DNA from: Rhyacophila brunnea
Taxonomy: Eukaryota > Arthropoda > Insecta > Trichoptera > Rhyacophilidae
Reading direction: 5' to 3'
DNA: 64,000 bases
Assembly (NCBI GenBank): GCA_022495005.1
Contig: JAGYXB010000698.1
Location: forward strand, 496,001 to 560,000
In this document: positions 23,599 through 37,000 of the stretch, one piece after another
Layout of the letters: every line of letters begins with the position of its first letter
Numbering within the stretch: the stretch's first letter is position 1
Notes under the pieces: model-generated
What the model saw: the letters and a program-made list of their open reading frames with translations, nothing else
Databases searched by the model: none
What the model was told of the DNA's origin: nothing
Position numbers and translations under genes: made by a program

Positions 23599-23814
23599 AA
23601 GACTGTAGGTGTCTGTCAAACTATTATGAGAGTATCTTAACATTTGTTTTCTTTTTCGATTCCTTTATTTTCGTGTCAGTTTATTTTCCAAATTCAGAAT
23701 CTACGTACCTATACCTACGTGTATATTTTCTTTTATCTCACCCCATTTAATACGGCTTCTCCTCATCTCGCTCTGTCCTACTCACGTGTTTTCTCTCATG
23801 CGTTACAGATAAAT

Positions 23815-24120
23815 CAAGATAAAAACAAGTTTTTATATACCACGTTTTTAAATTGTCTGTTGGATATAAAGTTGAGAATTCTGTGTAATAATAAAAACTT
23901 TTTATTGTACTTGATAGAAATACTGAATAAATATTGAATAATGAAATGTCATTTTGACATTTCATATTCATTTCCATAGTAACACACGTATTTATTAATA
24001 ATTTTGTTGCTAGGACCCCCTTAGCAACCAACAATAATAACTTTCCATACAAAACAAAATTAACTGAAAATTAATTCAATTCTGCTTAAAAATGGCTAAA
24101 AGTATTAAAAGAACGTCGTG
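23815..24120. repeat. Local ~310-bp repeat, first copy
   Basis: Similar by eye to 24735-25030: both run from AAGATAAAAA, through GTACTTGATAGAAAT and GTTGCTAGGACCCC, to TCGTGTTCTGA. The same pair occurs between genes B and C (55990-56330 and 56690-57000). Confidence 0.65.
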
Positions 24121-24156
24121 TTCTGACATCTACGTACGATAAATGCGTTATTAATT

Positions 24157-24405
24157 GAGTACCTTGGTATCAAAGTGGGACAAACGCCACCTCCCACTAA
24201 ATTCATGTTTTAATTGATTATGGTAGTGCAAGTGATGCTCTTTTCAAAAAATTCACCAAAAGTATCAAAAACGGTAGTTTTCATAGAGATTTTTGAGTTT
24301 AAAGTTGGTATGTTATATGAAAAACGGACACTTTTCACACATGTTTGTGAGTCTCCTGTAAAATTTTGTAAATGGCTTATGTCCCACTTTGATACCAAGG
24401 TACTC
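24157..24405. mobile_element. 249-bp MITE with 26-bp TIRs and AATT target duplication
   Basis: Ends are perfect inverted repeats starting GAGTACCTTGGTATCAAAGT. AATT flanks both sides (24153-24156, 24406-24409). The orthologous position upstream of copy B reads TTATTAATTACGTG (about 56339) with a single AATT, a clean empty site. Confidence 0.9.
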
Positions 24406-24734
24406 AATTACGTGGCAATCGTGGGTTTTCTAACTACGAAATCAGATTGACTAAAATGGTCATTTATCATCGGAACAACTGCCCAAGTGATGCTAATCCC
24501 TATCATTATTCGTAATATACACAATTATTATCAGTGGCGAAGACTCGTTACTAAACGTTTATTTAATAATATGACATTTACCTTTAAAATATTTTATATG
24601 ATAAGTATTTAATATAACATCCAAATTGCACAATATTAAGCGTAATTGAATTTGAGTTTTAATTATATTCAAACACAGAATTTTACAAATTCGAGACGTT
24701 CACAAGAAGACATAAAAAAAGGATTAATAAAAAA

Positions 24735-25030
24735 TAATTACAAGATAAAAAGAACTTTTTATACACAACGTTTTTAAATTTTCTGTTGAATCATATAAAC
24801 TTAACTTGACTAGCTTAAACGATCAAAAAAAATGTACTTGATAGAAATAATACTGAAATGTCATATTGATTTATATATTAATAATTTAGTTGCTAGGACC
24901 CCAGACTCCTAGCAACCAATAATGGTGTCGAAATAACTTTTCATACAAAACAGAATTAACTGAAAATGAATTCAATTCTACCTAAAGATAACTAAAAGTA
25001 TTTAAAAAATGCATTGGCATCGTGTTCTGA
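24735..25030. repeat. Local ~310-bp repeat, second copy
   Basis: Diverged partner of 23815-24120, with the same order of shared words. The separation and flanks are kept in the B/C intergenic region. Confidence 0.6.
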
Positions 25031-26005
25031 TATATTCTAAAAGTATCAAATGTCTACCTAGTCGGGAAGTTAGTTAAAAATCTTCGATCGTCCAATGCAA
25101 ATCTTGGACAAACAAGATAAAAATTATACTGGACACACAAGAAAAAATCTGTACCGGACAAACAAGAATACAAGCTAATGAAAACGTGGTAATAAGTAGT
25201 ATATATTATAAGGTAATTCATTATCCCAGAACTATTATTGTAAAGTGCGATATATTACTTTTGATTGAGATTCACGTCTCAATGCATATTAATATTAGTT
25301 TATATGAAAAACCAGTACCTACCTACCTATATACGGAATAACTGAATTCTGGGTAGCATAGATTTACGCCGATGGGTTAAAATGTATGTAGGTACCTAAT
25401 ATTCTCCATAGGTGCCAATGTAGACTTTTTTTGCTATAGCAGCGTCTAAATACTTCAGTTTTTTCCCTGTCCATTTTCTATTACGATTTTCCGATGGCGC
25501 ACTGAAAAGAATCGGCAACCCATTGCATGCTTTTTAACCTAGTCATCGGTGAGCATTCATAGTATGTATGCAAAAAGATAATGCTGACATTAATTATTCA
25601 AACCACTTTATTTGAATTACGTATTTATTTTTTTACAGAAATCATACATTCAATATAAATAAAATATTTCATACATTAATTTTTTACTGCTATTCTTTTA
25701 CCTATCAGTACTTTTTATTGAAAAAAAATTAATAATATGTAATAAGTTCAGGTTATCATGATATGAGGTTGTATTGGCTATCTGAATTCTTATAAAATAG
25801 GTACTTTGTATGAATAATGAAGTATTAAAAATCGTATTTTATGTCATATGTATTGTATAATTTTATTAAATATTATTAAATCTCTCTTGCAAACAAACAA
25901 AAGAAAAAGTATGTATGGTGGATCACTGTATGTACGATGCATTAGTAATATTTTAATAAAAAATATAAATTATGTCAGCTTAATAGTGTGACATAAATAA
26001 ACATA
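25031..26005. other. Intergenic DNA between copies A and B
   Basis: AT-rich, matched by 57005-57960. No gene, RNA gene or clear regulatory site was seen. Confidence 0.5.
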
Positions 26006-26370
26006 GGTTTGGAGCGGATATTTTTTGAGTAGCTCCGCTCCATGGTCTGCTCTGCTCCGGGTAAAAAGTTTTAATAGATATTATGTTTAAAAAATATATT
26101 AAAAATAAGTAGTGCTGAAATAAGGTTTATTATTCGTTCTTTTCATTGTTAATTCTATGAAACAGAACCGACAGAAAATCATCTTTCATTATCTGCCTCT
26201 TCTGTCAAATAAATTGAAGTTTTTTTATCGCTTGTTAGTGTTCCAAAGCGTCAAATATAATATTTTCATTGAATTTTATGACGAAAATTTAATAATAATA
26301 AAAAAAACATCCGGAGCAGTGGAGCACTAAAAATGTTCGATGCTCCGGCTCCGCTCCAATACTCTGAATA
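26006..26370. mobile_element. MITE with GGAGCGG / CCGCTCC ends, copy B flank
   Basis: Begins TTGGAGCGGATATTTTTTGAG and ends GCTCCGGCTCCGCTCCAA. A slightly longer version lies at 57963-58352. The downstream flank of copy A (about 885-900) lacks it. A non-autonomous, hAT-like appearance is inferred. Confidence 0.55.
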
Positions 26371-26384
26371 TAAATTACTTTGGC

Positions 26385-26600
26385 GTAAACCGGATAACCT
26401 GAAGAGACTACTGGTTTTGGATAGCCTCCGGGGAAGACGAAGCCGACAAAAAGCGTCGCCACGTTGGAGCGACCAAGTGAAAAACCTGACTGGGAGCAGC
26501 ATTCACCCTGCTCTGAGAAAAGCAGAGTACCGATAGGGTTGGAAAGTCTTGATTGCCCAAAATACGAAAAAATTCCAAGGTGATCACGATCCTTGACCGT
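26385..26600 (+). pseudogene. Fossil RT C-terminal tail, copy B flank
   Basis: Clearest of the three remnants: RRSRQKASPRWSDQVK, then SSIHPALRKAE and GWK, the C-terminal pattern of LINE ORF2 proteins. One stop codon interrupts it. Confidence 0.5.
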
Positions 26601-27669
26601 AAGTAAACGACCAAGAAGAAGATTATTAATAACGATGACTGAAAAATAAACTTCAGTGCGAAATTAATAATTACTAATTTAAAAATAATATTTTTATCAG
26701 ACGCCAACACCAAAAACGTCTACCCTTTTCACAATCCCTCATACACGATTTAAAAAAAACCGGCTTCTATATCGAGGATACTAGCCCTTTCCGTGCTCGC
26801 TTGTCTAACAACATGAATTGATATTAAAATAAATCGTAGTTTCCAGACATAAAAATATAGATTATCAGCATTACTCTTCGTTAATTTTACTTTAGCAGTG
26901 AGTGTAAATAATACTTCAAGTTTAAAGTGTTTTGAAATATGTGCACTATTAGTGAAATATATCACAAAGTTATCATAAATACTTTATTTATTTATATATA
27001 AAAAAATATCATATAAAATATCTATGACTGCGTGCCACTAATTTTTAAGCATCTGAATATATACTAAGTCAACAGTCAATTTAGTCTCTTTACATCAGTG
27101 AACTAAACACTCTTTTCCAATATATATATTCTATATTACTTTGACTAAATCTTCAAATGCATATTTTTGCTACTAAGTACTTCTTAAAACTTGCTGTCTC
27201 ACTCAAATTTCGATTTTGTTCAAACCTTAGTATGAAACCAATTAAAATTGAGTATGCTAGTTTCTTAATTATTTTTTTTGTATAAATATTAAAATTTTCC
27301 AATAAGTGTATAATATTTTCTCAACCTAACCAGGTATTTAAAAATCTTATAATAGAAAACATTGCTAAATAATAATAGATAATATATATAAATGTCTTTT
27401 TTCATAGAGTATAATAATTGTTGCTATTATTTTTATAACACTACTTTTGAGTGGGACGATTAATGAGTATTTCTATGAGTAAAATATAACCATATAATAT
27501 ATAATATTATATAAATAATTTTAATAATAATATTGTATATACTTAATATTAAATATTAAATTATTTTTATGTTAAAATATTACACAAAAGGTTAATAAAT
27601 AATATAATGCCCTGAGAAAATAACAAATAATTGTGAATTTACAGATCACTCTTGACTTTTTGCATTATT
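26601..27669. other. 3' flank of transporter copy B
   Basis: AT-rich, matched by 3045-4039 and 59345-60281. About 650 bp kept in A and C are deleted here near 26683. No gene was seen. Confidence 0.5.
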
Positions 27670-28027
27670 TCATTTATCGTCAATGGTAGATATATTGATG
27701 GAATTATTGTCATATCCAGAGAGGTGTTTTGTGGAATCGTTTTTCATTGGATTCCATTTTTTGAATATCTTATTCGATAATCTATCATTGGCGAAAATAG
27801 GCATGCGTGCACCGGTAAAGTAATTCTCAATTTCTTGCAGAGGTTTTCCTTCAGTTTCCGGCATTAGGAAATACAAAATGATGGCTCCGAGTATACTGCA
27901 GCATGTGTAAAACCACATAGCTCCATGAATACCAACTCCTACTTCTAAATCGTAGTATGTTTTCGTCACGATCGTGGCGAAAACGTAGGAAAAAGCTGCA
28001 CCTATTCCACACGCCATACCGCGTCCA
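27670..28027 (-). CDS. Tret1-like copy B, exon 7
   Basis: Residues 428-545 and stop; the first base completes Arg427 (CG|T). Differs from copy A by a single residue (WNPMK instead of WNPIK). The acceptor is TTACAG. Confidence 0.95.
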
Positions 28028-31000
28028 CTGTAAATTAAAATAAGACACGTAATAATTCAATAATTATACAGTATTATAAGATATTTGTTAAATAATGACC
28101 ATCATCGTGCATTTTTCTTTCTCACGATTACCTTGATATTTCGACTCATCGAAGACATAATTTTCAGTAAAAACTATTTAGTGTATGAATTCCTATTCCT
28201 CTTACACAGGAGTGTACAAGTTCAAAATTGACAGTGTTTTTCCATTTTTGCATATTGTCATTATTATTATATTTGGCTGAAGATACTGAGGTGTTACAAA
28301 TTTAATGGGAACATTTACATTTCACCACCACAAATAAATTTAATATTCAATTTTTCATTCATTGAAATGAAATTAATCTTACTATTCTTCCACTACGCGA
28401 CTGTAGGGTGAAACTACACCTACGAAACAAGTGATGCGATAAGGTCACACGGGCTTTCATGATGAATGAAGAAGGTTAATTTAAAAACGACTTACATGTA
28501 AGCTGTTTCAGAAAATAAAAATAGAAATGGATAATGCTTTCCTTCAAAATCTTAATGAGCGTATTATATTACATATAATACAATAGACCGATATGAAGTC
28601 TAAATTAAAGACATGAATGTAGGACTACAATTCTCTGCTTTGCCATCTAGACTATTAAAACATTTCACATTGAAAGCTACTCCAACCTCAGTAAATTTTC
28701 AAAATAGTAAGTTCACCATTGTAAATGCACGCATATCTATGCACAAGTTTTCTCATTGTGAAAAATTAAACAACGTAAAATTAAGATTCCCTTAAGAATA
28801 TTTTACTTATTATTACCTACTAGTAGTTTTGATTCATTTACAAGTTAACTATGTAGAGAGATATTTTTTTATTAAAATATTATTATAATGATTTTATTTT
28901 AAGAAAAAATGTTTCTAGCCGAAAAGGTAGGTACTTTTTGAGATAGAAATAAATAGCGATATAATAAATCGATTGATTCTACATAAAAATAATTTAAATA
29001 GCTGTCGTTATTCATAAATTAGATATTATTTCTTGATAAAGAAACTATTAATCGAAAAATGTGGCGGACAACTGCTCTTAGACACGTGTGTAGCGAAATA
29101 TGCTTATGTGACAGCAAACGTTTTTCAATCGCCCCTATTGACATTGTCGGGATTCCAGTATATTTCAATGGTTTCAAATAACCTTCAAATTCAACAAAGT
29201 TGTTTTTTATTTACATACATTTGTTGATTATGGTTCAATCGAATACATTACAAAAATCATTCTCAAGAATGCCAAACTAATATAAGAATAATTTTATTTA
29301 TCTATAGTTTCATGAAAAATAATACAGCGTACATAAATATCGTCTTCCATCTGTCAACACCTAAATTTGTCAATTTCTTCAAAGTAATTTATATTTTCTG
29401 TTACTTTATATTACACCGTATTGTTAAGGCGAATCCTCTACCTTCCAGAGGCACATCGTGGAAAAATACGAAGTTTGCAATTTGAGACATTTTTGGATAA
29501 TTTACAATTTGAACTGTATTAATTAATAAAATATGTATCTGAAAACATTAAAAAGAAAAATATTTCTTATTTTAAGTCAAAGATAAACTTGCAATTTTAA
29601 AAATAATTTAAAATGTGATTTTTTTAGGGATCGCATACATATTATTATGGTCATACTCATTATTAAAATTTAGTTCATTAATCGTAGTAGATTTTTGGAT
29701 TTCCACCGTGTGTCCTTCTTCCTTCTTTCCTCGACGTTTCGGGCTCATCGCAGAGGCCATTATCAAGAGATGATATATGTAAGAGATGTATGACAGAGAT
29801 CATAATACATAAGAGATGATAATGGCCTCTGCAACGAGCCCGAAACGTCGATGAAAAAAGGAAGAAGGACACACGGTGGACACCCAAAGATCTACTATGA
29901 TAAAAAAACATTAAAATAGTTCATTAAGTTTTCTATAATTTCATGAGGAGATTTTTGACTAATTCATAGTTTTAATATTTTTTATATTTATTTTAAAAAA
30001 CATCGATTTTTATAAAAATATAAATGTGTATAACTTTTAATTCTTTTTATTAAATTTTCGTTTTTTTTTAATTTATCTAAAATTAGTCTATCTAAATTTA
30101 TTTAAAAGTTTATCTTAAAATAAAAAATATTGTTCTTTCAGTTTCTTACAGATCAGTGATAGACGATATTTAGATTGATTCAATTTGTTTTAAGGGGACG
30201 TTATACAGAATTGGCCTTGAGATTTGAAAATATGATTTTTTTACATGTGGTCCATAATATCTGGTCTACTAGTTAATATAAAAAGGTCGCGTCAAAGTTG
30301 TTTGTGTCAATAAACTTGTTACACGACTCGATCGACTCATTTTTCATATTTATTTCATCAGGGCTGTCATGGAAGACATAAATCATAAATATTTATAATT
30401 TAAAAATTTTATTTATAATATATAGTATTTAAGTTTTGTGCATCTAATGCCGGGTCCACACTGGCAACAAGTTGCTGGCAGCCTCGTTAGATTTTACGAT
30501 AATTAGCGTAAAATTTTTTAAGCAATTATGGTAAGTATCGTAAAATTTAATGAGGTTGCCAGCAACTTGTTGCCAGTATGGAAATGGCTGATTATCCACT
30601 GTGGTTCACGTAGTGGCATAGACCTGGGGTTAACTAATTCAGGAAGTCAACACCCATGATAGATTTTTTTCCAGTTTTGGTTGCATTATATTCCAAAACT
30701 ATTCTGTAAAAATCGTTTCCAATTTTATAAATGGAAATTTCTCGGTGTACATAGTAAACAAACCTACGAATAAAAAAAGACAAGAAGGAATATACTGATT
30801 CATTGCAGTAAAATCTGGCAATCAAATTCGCCATTTTGAAAAGCGACGATTTTGCGTAAACAAATATCACGTGGTCTGTACGTGTGCGGCAAACTTCGAA
30901 TGTGTTTGTAATTTTGTGTATTTTATGTTTGTGTATCACGCATTGTCGGCCATATTTGCCGGCCTTTCTGATTGCCGTGATTTCTTTGTTCCTGTCTTTT

Positions 31001-34000
31001 TTTATTCGTAGAAACAAACATTTTTTTTATTAGTTATATGAAGTTGGCCTTGAATCTATAATAAAATAATACACAATTAAAAGATTTTGAAATATAAAAA
31101 AACACATTTCCAAGCTTTCAGCCGTGCTCACTTATGAATGTCATTCGTCATTTAGATAATTATATACACTTTTTGTTGTTATCTTGCAAAGTAAACAGTT
31201 ATCTGATCTTTACACTATATATGTACATGTGAATGTAATGTTTTCAAATAATTGATATGGATTATATACCATCGTATTATTTTATCGAAATCATAAACAT
31301 ACTATAATTCAACCTATGTTCAATTTGAATTAGGTTATAATAATAATATACCCGTATAAATATCAATAGTATGTTTGCTACAAAATCCACCCAAGTTATC
31401 AGTATGTACTTGCACAGGTTTGATTAAAAACTATGATGAAATTAACATTTTAAAAATATTAATTCATATTTATTACTTTGACAGCCCTATTTTCTGATCG
31501 GCAGACGGACAACGTGCAGGTGTTTATAAAATAATAATGTTTGGCGGCCGACAATATCAATAATAATAATAATGTTTCTTGAAATAAAATCTACGATGAT
31601 TAGTGATTTTTGCGAAAAGATCGATTTAAATTAACGTGCTTACGACGCCGAGGTCCTTTTTATACTAAATTATGATTGAATATCGAGCTCTTCAGCCCCC
31701 CCTTAATATTATTACTAGAAAAAAATATTTGTGTGTAAGTTGGAATGCATATTATGCATTCCAACTCTAGTAACAGTATTAAAACAAATTGAATCAATCT
31801 AAAATGGTCAAGGTATAATCAATCTGTATGACTTTTGATGCAATTACATTTTTTATCAATTTAACACTATCTACAATATACTGATATTATTTCATTTATA
31901 TTGTAGGTACTATAGTATTATCTATTATTCACGTCAACAGATGGCAATGTTTTTAGTTGAAATAAATATTAAATATAAACAAAAAAATATATAATATAGA
32001 CACAGCAGACATTAAAAAGTATTTTATTTTAACTAATCTAAAATATTTCTTCATTTAAATCAGTTACTCGAATACTCTGGTATAATAAAAATATATCAGA
32101 ATATTAAATAAAGTAGTCAGTCAATTATTTATGAAAAATATCATTACCGTAGTGGAAATATTTCCGAAATCATCAACCAGGGTATAGTATTGAGGCCAAC
32201 GGAGGCTGCTAGATTCCAGCATCCAAATAACAGCATTGGTAACCAAGCAGAGGATTCTGCGATAATTTTAGTCTTTTCGAAAGAACTCTCGTTTGGTAGT
32301 TTGATGTACGCATATACTCCCAAAATAAGAGTACAGATTGCAACGATCAATTGAGATACTAGACATAAAAATCTTTTTCCTAATTTTTTTACTAAGATCA
32401 TAGCCACGATTACTCCAATAAGTCCTATAGCACCAGTAGCAACCTAAAACAGTTATAAATGATTACATCGTTATTTCTTATCGTTTAACCAATTGGATAC
32501 ATTCTAATAAAAATACATCTATCAATAGTGTCGACGTTACTAATCAAAAACAGCGTAAATGACATTTTGTCAAAAAAAAATGAAATTTATGTAATTAATA
32601 GTACCTGTACACGTGCATAGATTTACTTGCACGAATAGTGTGTATTTTAAACTATCGCGAAAATAACTGTTTTATCGTAAAATTATTGACTGTCTCTCCA
32701 ATATCATTCTTCAAGCAAACGCGAGACGCGATGTTGTCATCTTATTGATGCTATTTCACAGATTCAGAGAGGTTCGGACAGGTTCAGACAAGTTCGTAGA
32801 TAATCGGTAAACGTCAAAATATTTTGTACGGTGTAGTTCGTATTTCTTCCGGTAGGTTCGCCACTATCGTTCTACTGAGCATAACAATTATTGCGTGAAA
32901 ATTCAGAAGCTTCTGAACTTTTTTGATATATGCATGCAATCTTGCAACTTGCAACATGTACACACTTTACACGTGCATTTTCTTGTTACATGATTATGGA
33001 AGAGTTAATGCACGTCTAAACGGGATATAAGTATATTACTTAGAATTTCATTTTCACCGTCGCAGAAGTGCGTCTGCCACGCACAAAAGTTTGTTTTATT
33101 TTTACATTCAATTAAATTGCATGTTTATTCTATTGTGGCAGTGGTCGCGGTTAGGGCGGTCAGTACTTTTCTATCGATACTGATACAGGGTATTGATTGA
33201 TACTGTTTCTTTCAATATGACGGCCCTAGTTGCAGGTTACTTGGTTACTACAAAATGCGGACGTGACTTGAAAAAAGTTGGGAACCACTAAAATATAGTA
33301 AGTATTACAAAGTAAGTAAGTAATTACCATGTTCTATCTTAACCGGAAAATAGTGGCCCTCACAAAGTGAAGGTATTGCAAATAGTCGATCAAAAAATAT
33401 ACTGTTCAAATTTAAAATATAATATAATTATTCGGTAGGTACGCAATATAATATTATTTGTATGCGAAATGTGAAGTAAGATAATTTTAAAAACAGTATT
33501 TTCTAGCCAAATTACGCCAAACGGGACACATTGTTCGGAAACTTTTTATTTTTCCGTGTATAATTTACTAGATGAGCAGTGTTAATTCTAGTCGTCCCCA
33601 TTCTTCTTATATAATGTATTATGATTAATAAATATGCATATCTAAGGCCTTGACCAGATGGCGCGATTTGACTCGCGCGTAAAATCTAGTGCGCATTCCA
33701 GGTACATGTGACCTCATTGAGCCGTCCACATGTACTTACCGCGTGTCACTTCTCGCGCGCGGTCAAGGTATAGGTGACCTCATAGTTAAGATTAGTTTAC
33801 TTTTTAATAATTATTTATTTGTAATTAAAAATATATAAAGATTATTCTACGAGTATTATATAGGTAATAATTTTACTTACAAGTGCTGCATTTCCGTCAA
33901 TTGCCATACCAAAACAATTGAATATATTGACCATGTTCGGTGCTATTCCCCATAATCCGGTTGTTTGTTGAAATAGGAACATTAGTATAATTATAAAGAG

Positions 34001-37000
34001 TGGCCTCATGACTTCCTTCCTTAAAATATCCTTTAAATGGTTTTTAATTTCTTTTGTAGATCTAATGCGTTTATGAGTACATTCAAGTATACTAATATCG
34101 TGCCCTTTTGACTTCAATTCAGCGCAATGATCACAATTCAGACTTCTTTCTCGGTATAACACCAGATCATCGAATTCTTCCTTTACGTTAGACGGTTGCG
34201 TCCATCCTCTCAACCAGCACAATGCCCTGAGAGCTTCATGTTTTCGACCTTTAGACAAAAGCCAAATTGGTGTTTCTGGAATCTATAGATTAACAAATAA
34301 TACAAAATTAACATTTATATCGTCAAACTAATAACTAAATAACCAATATTGTTATATACAAATGATCTCATTTTTTTATAACTCCAATTATTAACAAATG
34401 TAAATTAAAATACTTCATAGTAATGTCTGCTAAAGAACAAATCTCTGCAGCAATATTAATAAATCAGAGGAAAAGTAAATGTGTTTTTAGATAAGAATCG
34501 GGAAAAACCATGTAAGATGTACTTATTTTACATATAAAATTACATAATATCGAAGTAATCATATATGTAAAGGTTTATATTTAGTTCAAGGTAAGTAGTT
34601 ACAATTTTTTTTGGTACCTAAACAACCTTACATATTATATCATCCAATTCTGATATTATTTTCATATTATACGAAGCAATTGAATTCACCAACTCACTGC
34701 ATATTCGCAATGGAAATATAAAATAAAATATTTTTTAATATGCACATAATATATTTTGTTATATTCAGCAAATAAGTAAATAATGCATTGGGCTTATTTT
34801 GTGGAATTTAATACAATTAAAATAATTGTATTATATAACGGAAGTATTAATCAATCGATTAATACACAAATATAGCAGGAATTTCTGGTATACAATATTA
34901 TTATTATTATTAAGATATTATAAAATAGATACCTACTAGATTACGTTATCATAAAATATAATGAATACTTACTTCAGAAGAAATTTTAAACGGAGAAACG
35001 AATTGATCACTGTTGGAAATTGATAATTGATGAAACAAATATACTAAGCTTGATAATACTGTAATTAAATTTTTTATGTCTTTTGACCATGTCCGATCCT
35101 AATAGAATCATATTATAGAACTCCACCGTGTGGAAGTTTGTATTAACAGATTTTTGATTTTACGAGAAATGGAATTAAGCTACTTGGTCAACCTATTAGA
35201 TCAATACTTTAACTGCAAACACAGATTGAAAAACAATATGTGTATTTTCCAGATACAAGATTTGAACCTAGGATCCACGACAATATAATCCGACACGTAG
35301 GCCGCGCATATAGATGTTGGTCAATTTCACCGTGGTTACGTATGTCATGAAAGGTTTAACTATAAAAGCATGTTTTCTGGAATACAATGGATGCGAGTTC
35401 GTGTCCCGCTCCATACCAATATTGTCTTTTTAATATTTTTCTAATGTGTGTTTTTCTGGGGTATTACAAATTTATGTATAAGTGCATATTATTTGAAACC
35501 AACATTACTGTATATACATTAATTCGAATTATAAACATTATCTTCAGACTTCTTACAATCACTATTATAATAATTATGCAAGCTTCTCAACATTTACCAT
35601 ACTTTATTATTATAAAGTGAGTACTTTAAATAAATCTCATTATCTCGTCAACCTACCGGACTTTGATCCGTCCTTTGGTTTAATACTTAGATAAAGCAGA
35701 TCATGGATTCATTCAGTGAATAGGTATAATATTGCATTTATATCTACATATAGGTATTATAGCATACGTTATGAAGTACATAATTCCTTTAATTTTATTT
35801 CTGACGTTGCAGTATTTTGACATTTTGAACTTCGTGCACATCAAAATGTATTTTGTTTTTATTTTTTATTCAACGAATAATTGACAACATTTGAGAATGT
35901 ATTATTCTTTATTGAATAACGTTCGTATGTTTCTGGGATATTTTCAAAATATGTATGTATAAAATAATGTTAAATATTCTTTAATGATGACTTACAAATA
36001 ATACAGCAACAAATGTTGCTAAAGGCATGGCCAAGCAACATGCTGTCGCTGTCCTCCAATCCATTACGAGCCCAAAGAAGTATACCGCAAACATTCCCGT
36101 ATTTGTGAACAGTTGAGAGTATGCTGTCAATATTCCTCTTAGTGATGGATGACTGAAATATATGTCACAAAACATATAGGGGGTGATTAATTAAAGTTTT
36201 TTTAGGAACTGTCATATTATACTATCCTTCACAGTAAGTTGTTCCGTGTGATCGACAACAGTCGGACGTCTCCACTAACGAGATAGCGAGTGTTTACAAA
36301 GTAATAATAAATTATTGTTACAAAGTTGTTTACATTTAAGTGTCTCTGACTACAGGGGCGCTTATTAAAAATCAAAAAAATACAACGTTGCCTGCAATGG
36401 ATCACCAAAAAGAAGCCCAACAAACAATGTCGTATGCATCAGTTGCACAAAAAATGCAATTTCCGAAGAAGGAGCAAGCCATCGTTCTAGATGCTATCGA
36501 TGGCATCTCTATACGAGAATACACACTATCGATCGGGAATAAGGTAGGTCCATGTCATATAAGATATGTATCTAGGATTTCCCAGGGAAGAATATGTATA
36601 TACTTGAGTAGTGAAGAACAAGCAGATAAATTAACAGAAAATCAAGAAACAGTTAAAATTAGAAACCACATACTAGGGCCGCTGATCACCAAATCAAAGA
36701 GGATAATAATATCAAACGTGTGTCCTATAATCCCACACAGCGTTTTGGAATCAAAACTCAATGAATTAAAGATAAAAACTACATCACGTATCACAAGCAT
36801 CAGAACTGGTATTAACGAACTGGGTTATGCACATATTTTAAGTTTCCGGAGACAGGTTTATGTAAACCCAGAAGACACAATAAAACTGCCAGAGTCAATG
36901 CAAATAAATTTTGATAATACCCTGTACTGGATTTACTTCTCCACCGAAAAATTGACATGCTTTATATGCAAAGAAGAGGGCAATCTGGCCAAATATTGTA

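Noticed and set aside
30634..31017. 127-codon minus-strand frame
   Set aside because: It lies inside the non-autonomous TTAA element, with no recognised domain and no counterpart elsewhere in the window.
36201..36219. TTAGGAACTGTCATAT-like word also present at 42571-42589 inside the TIR transposon
   Set aside because: A short AT-rich match; probably chance, and not enough to argue for recombination between the two sites.
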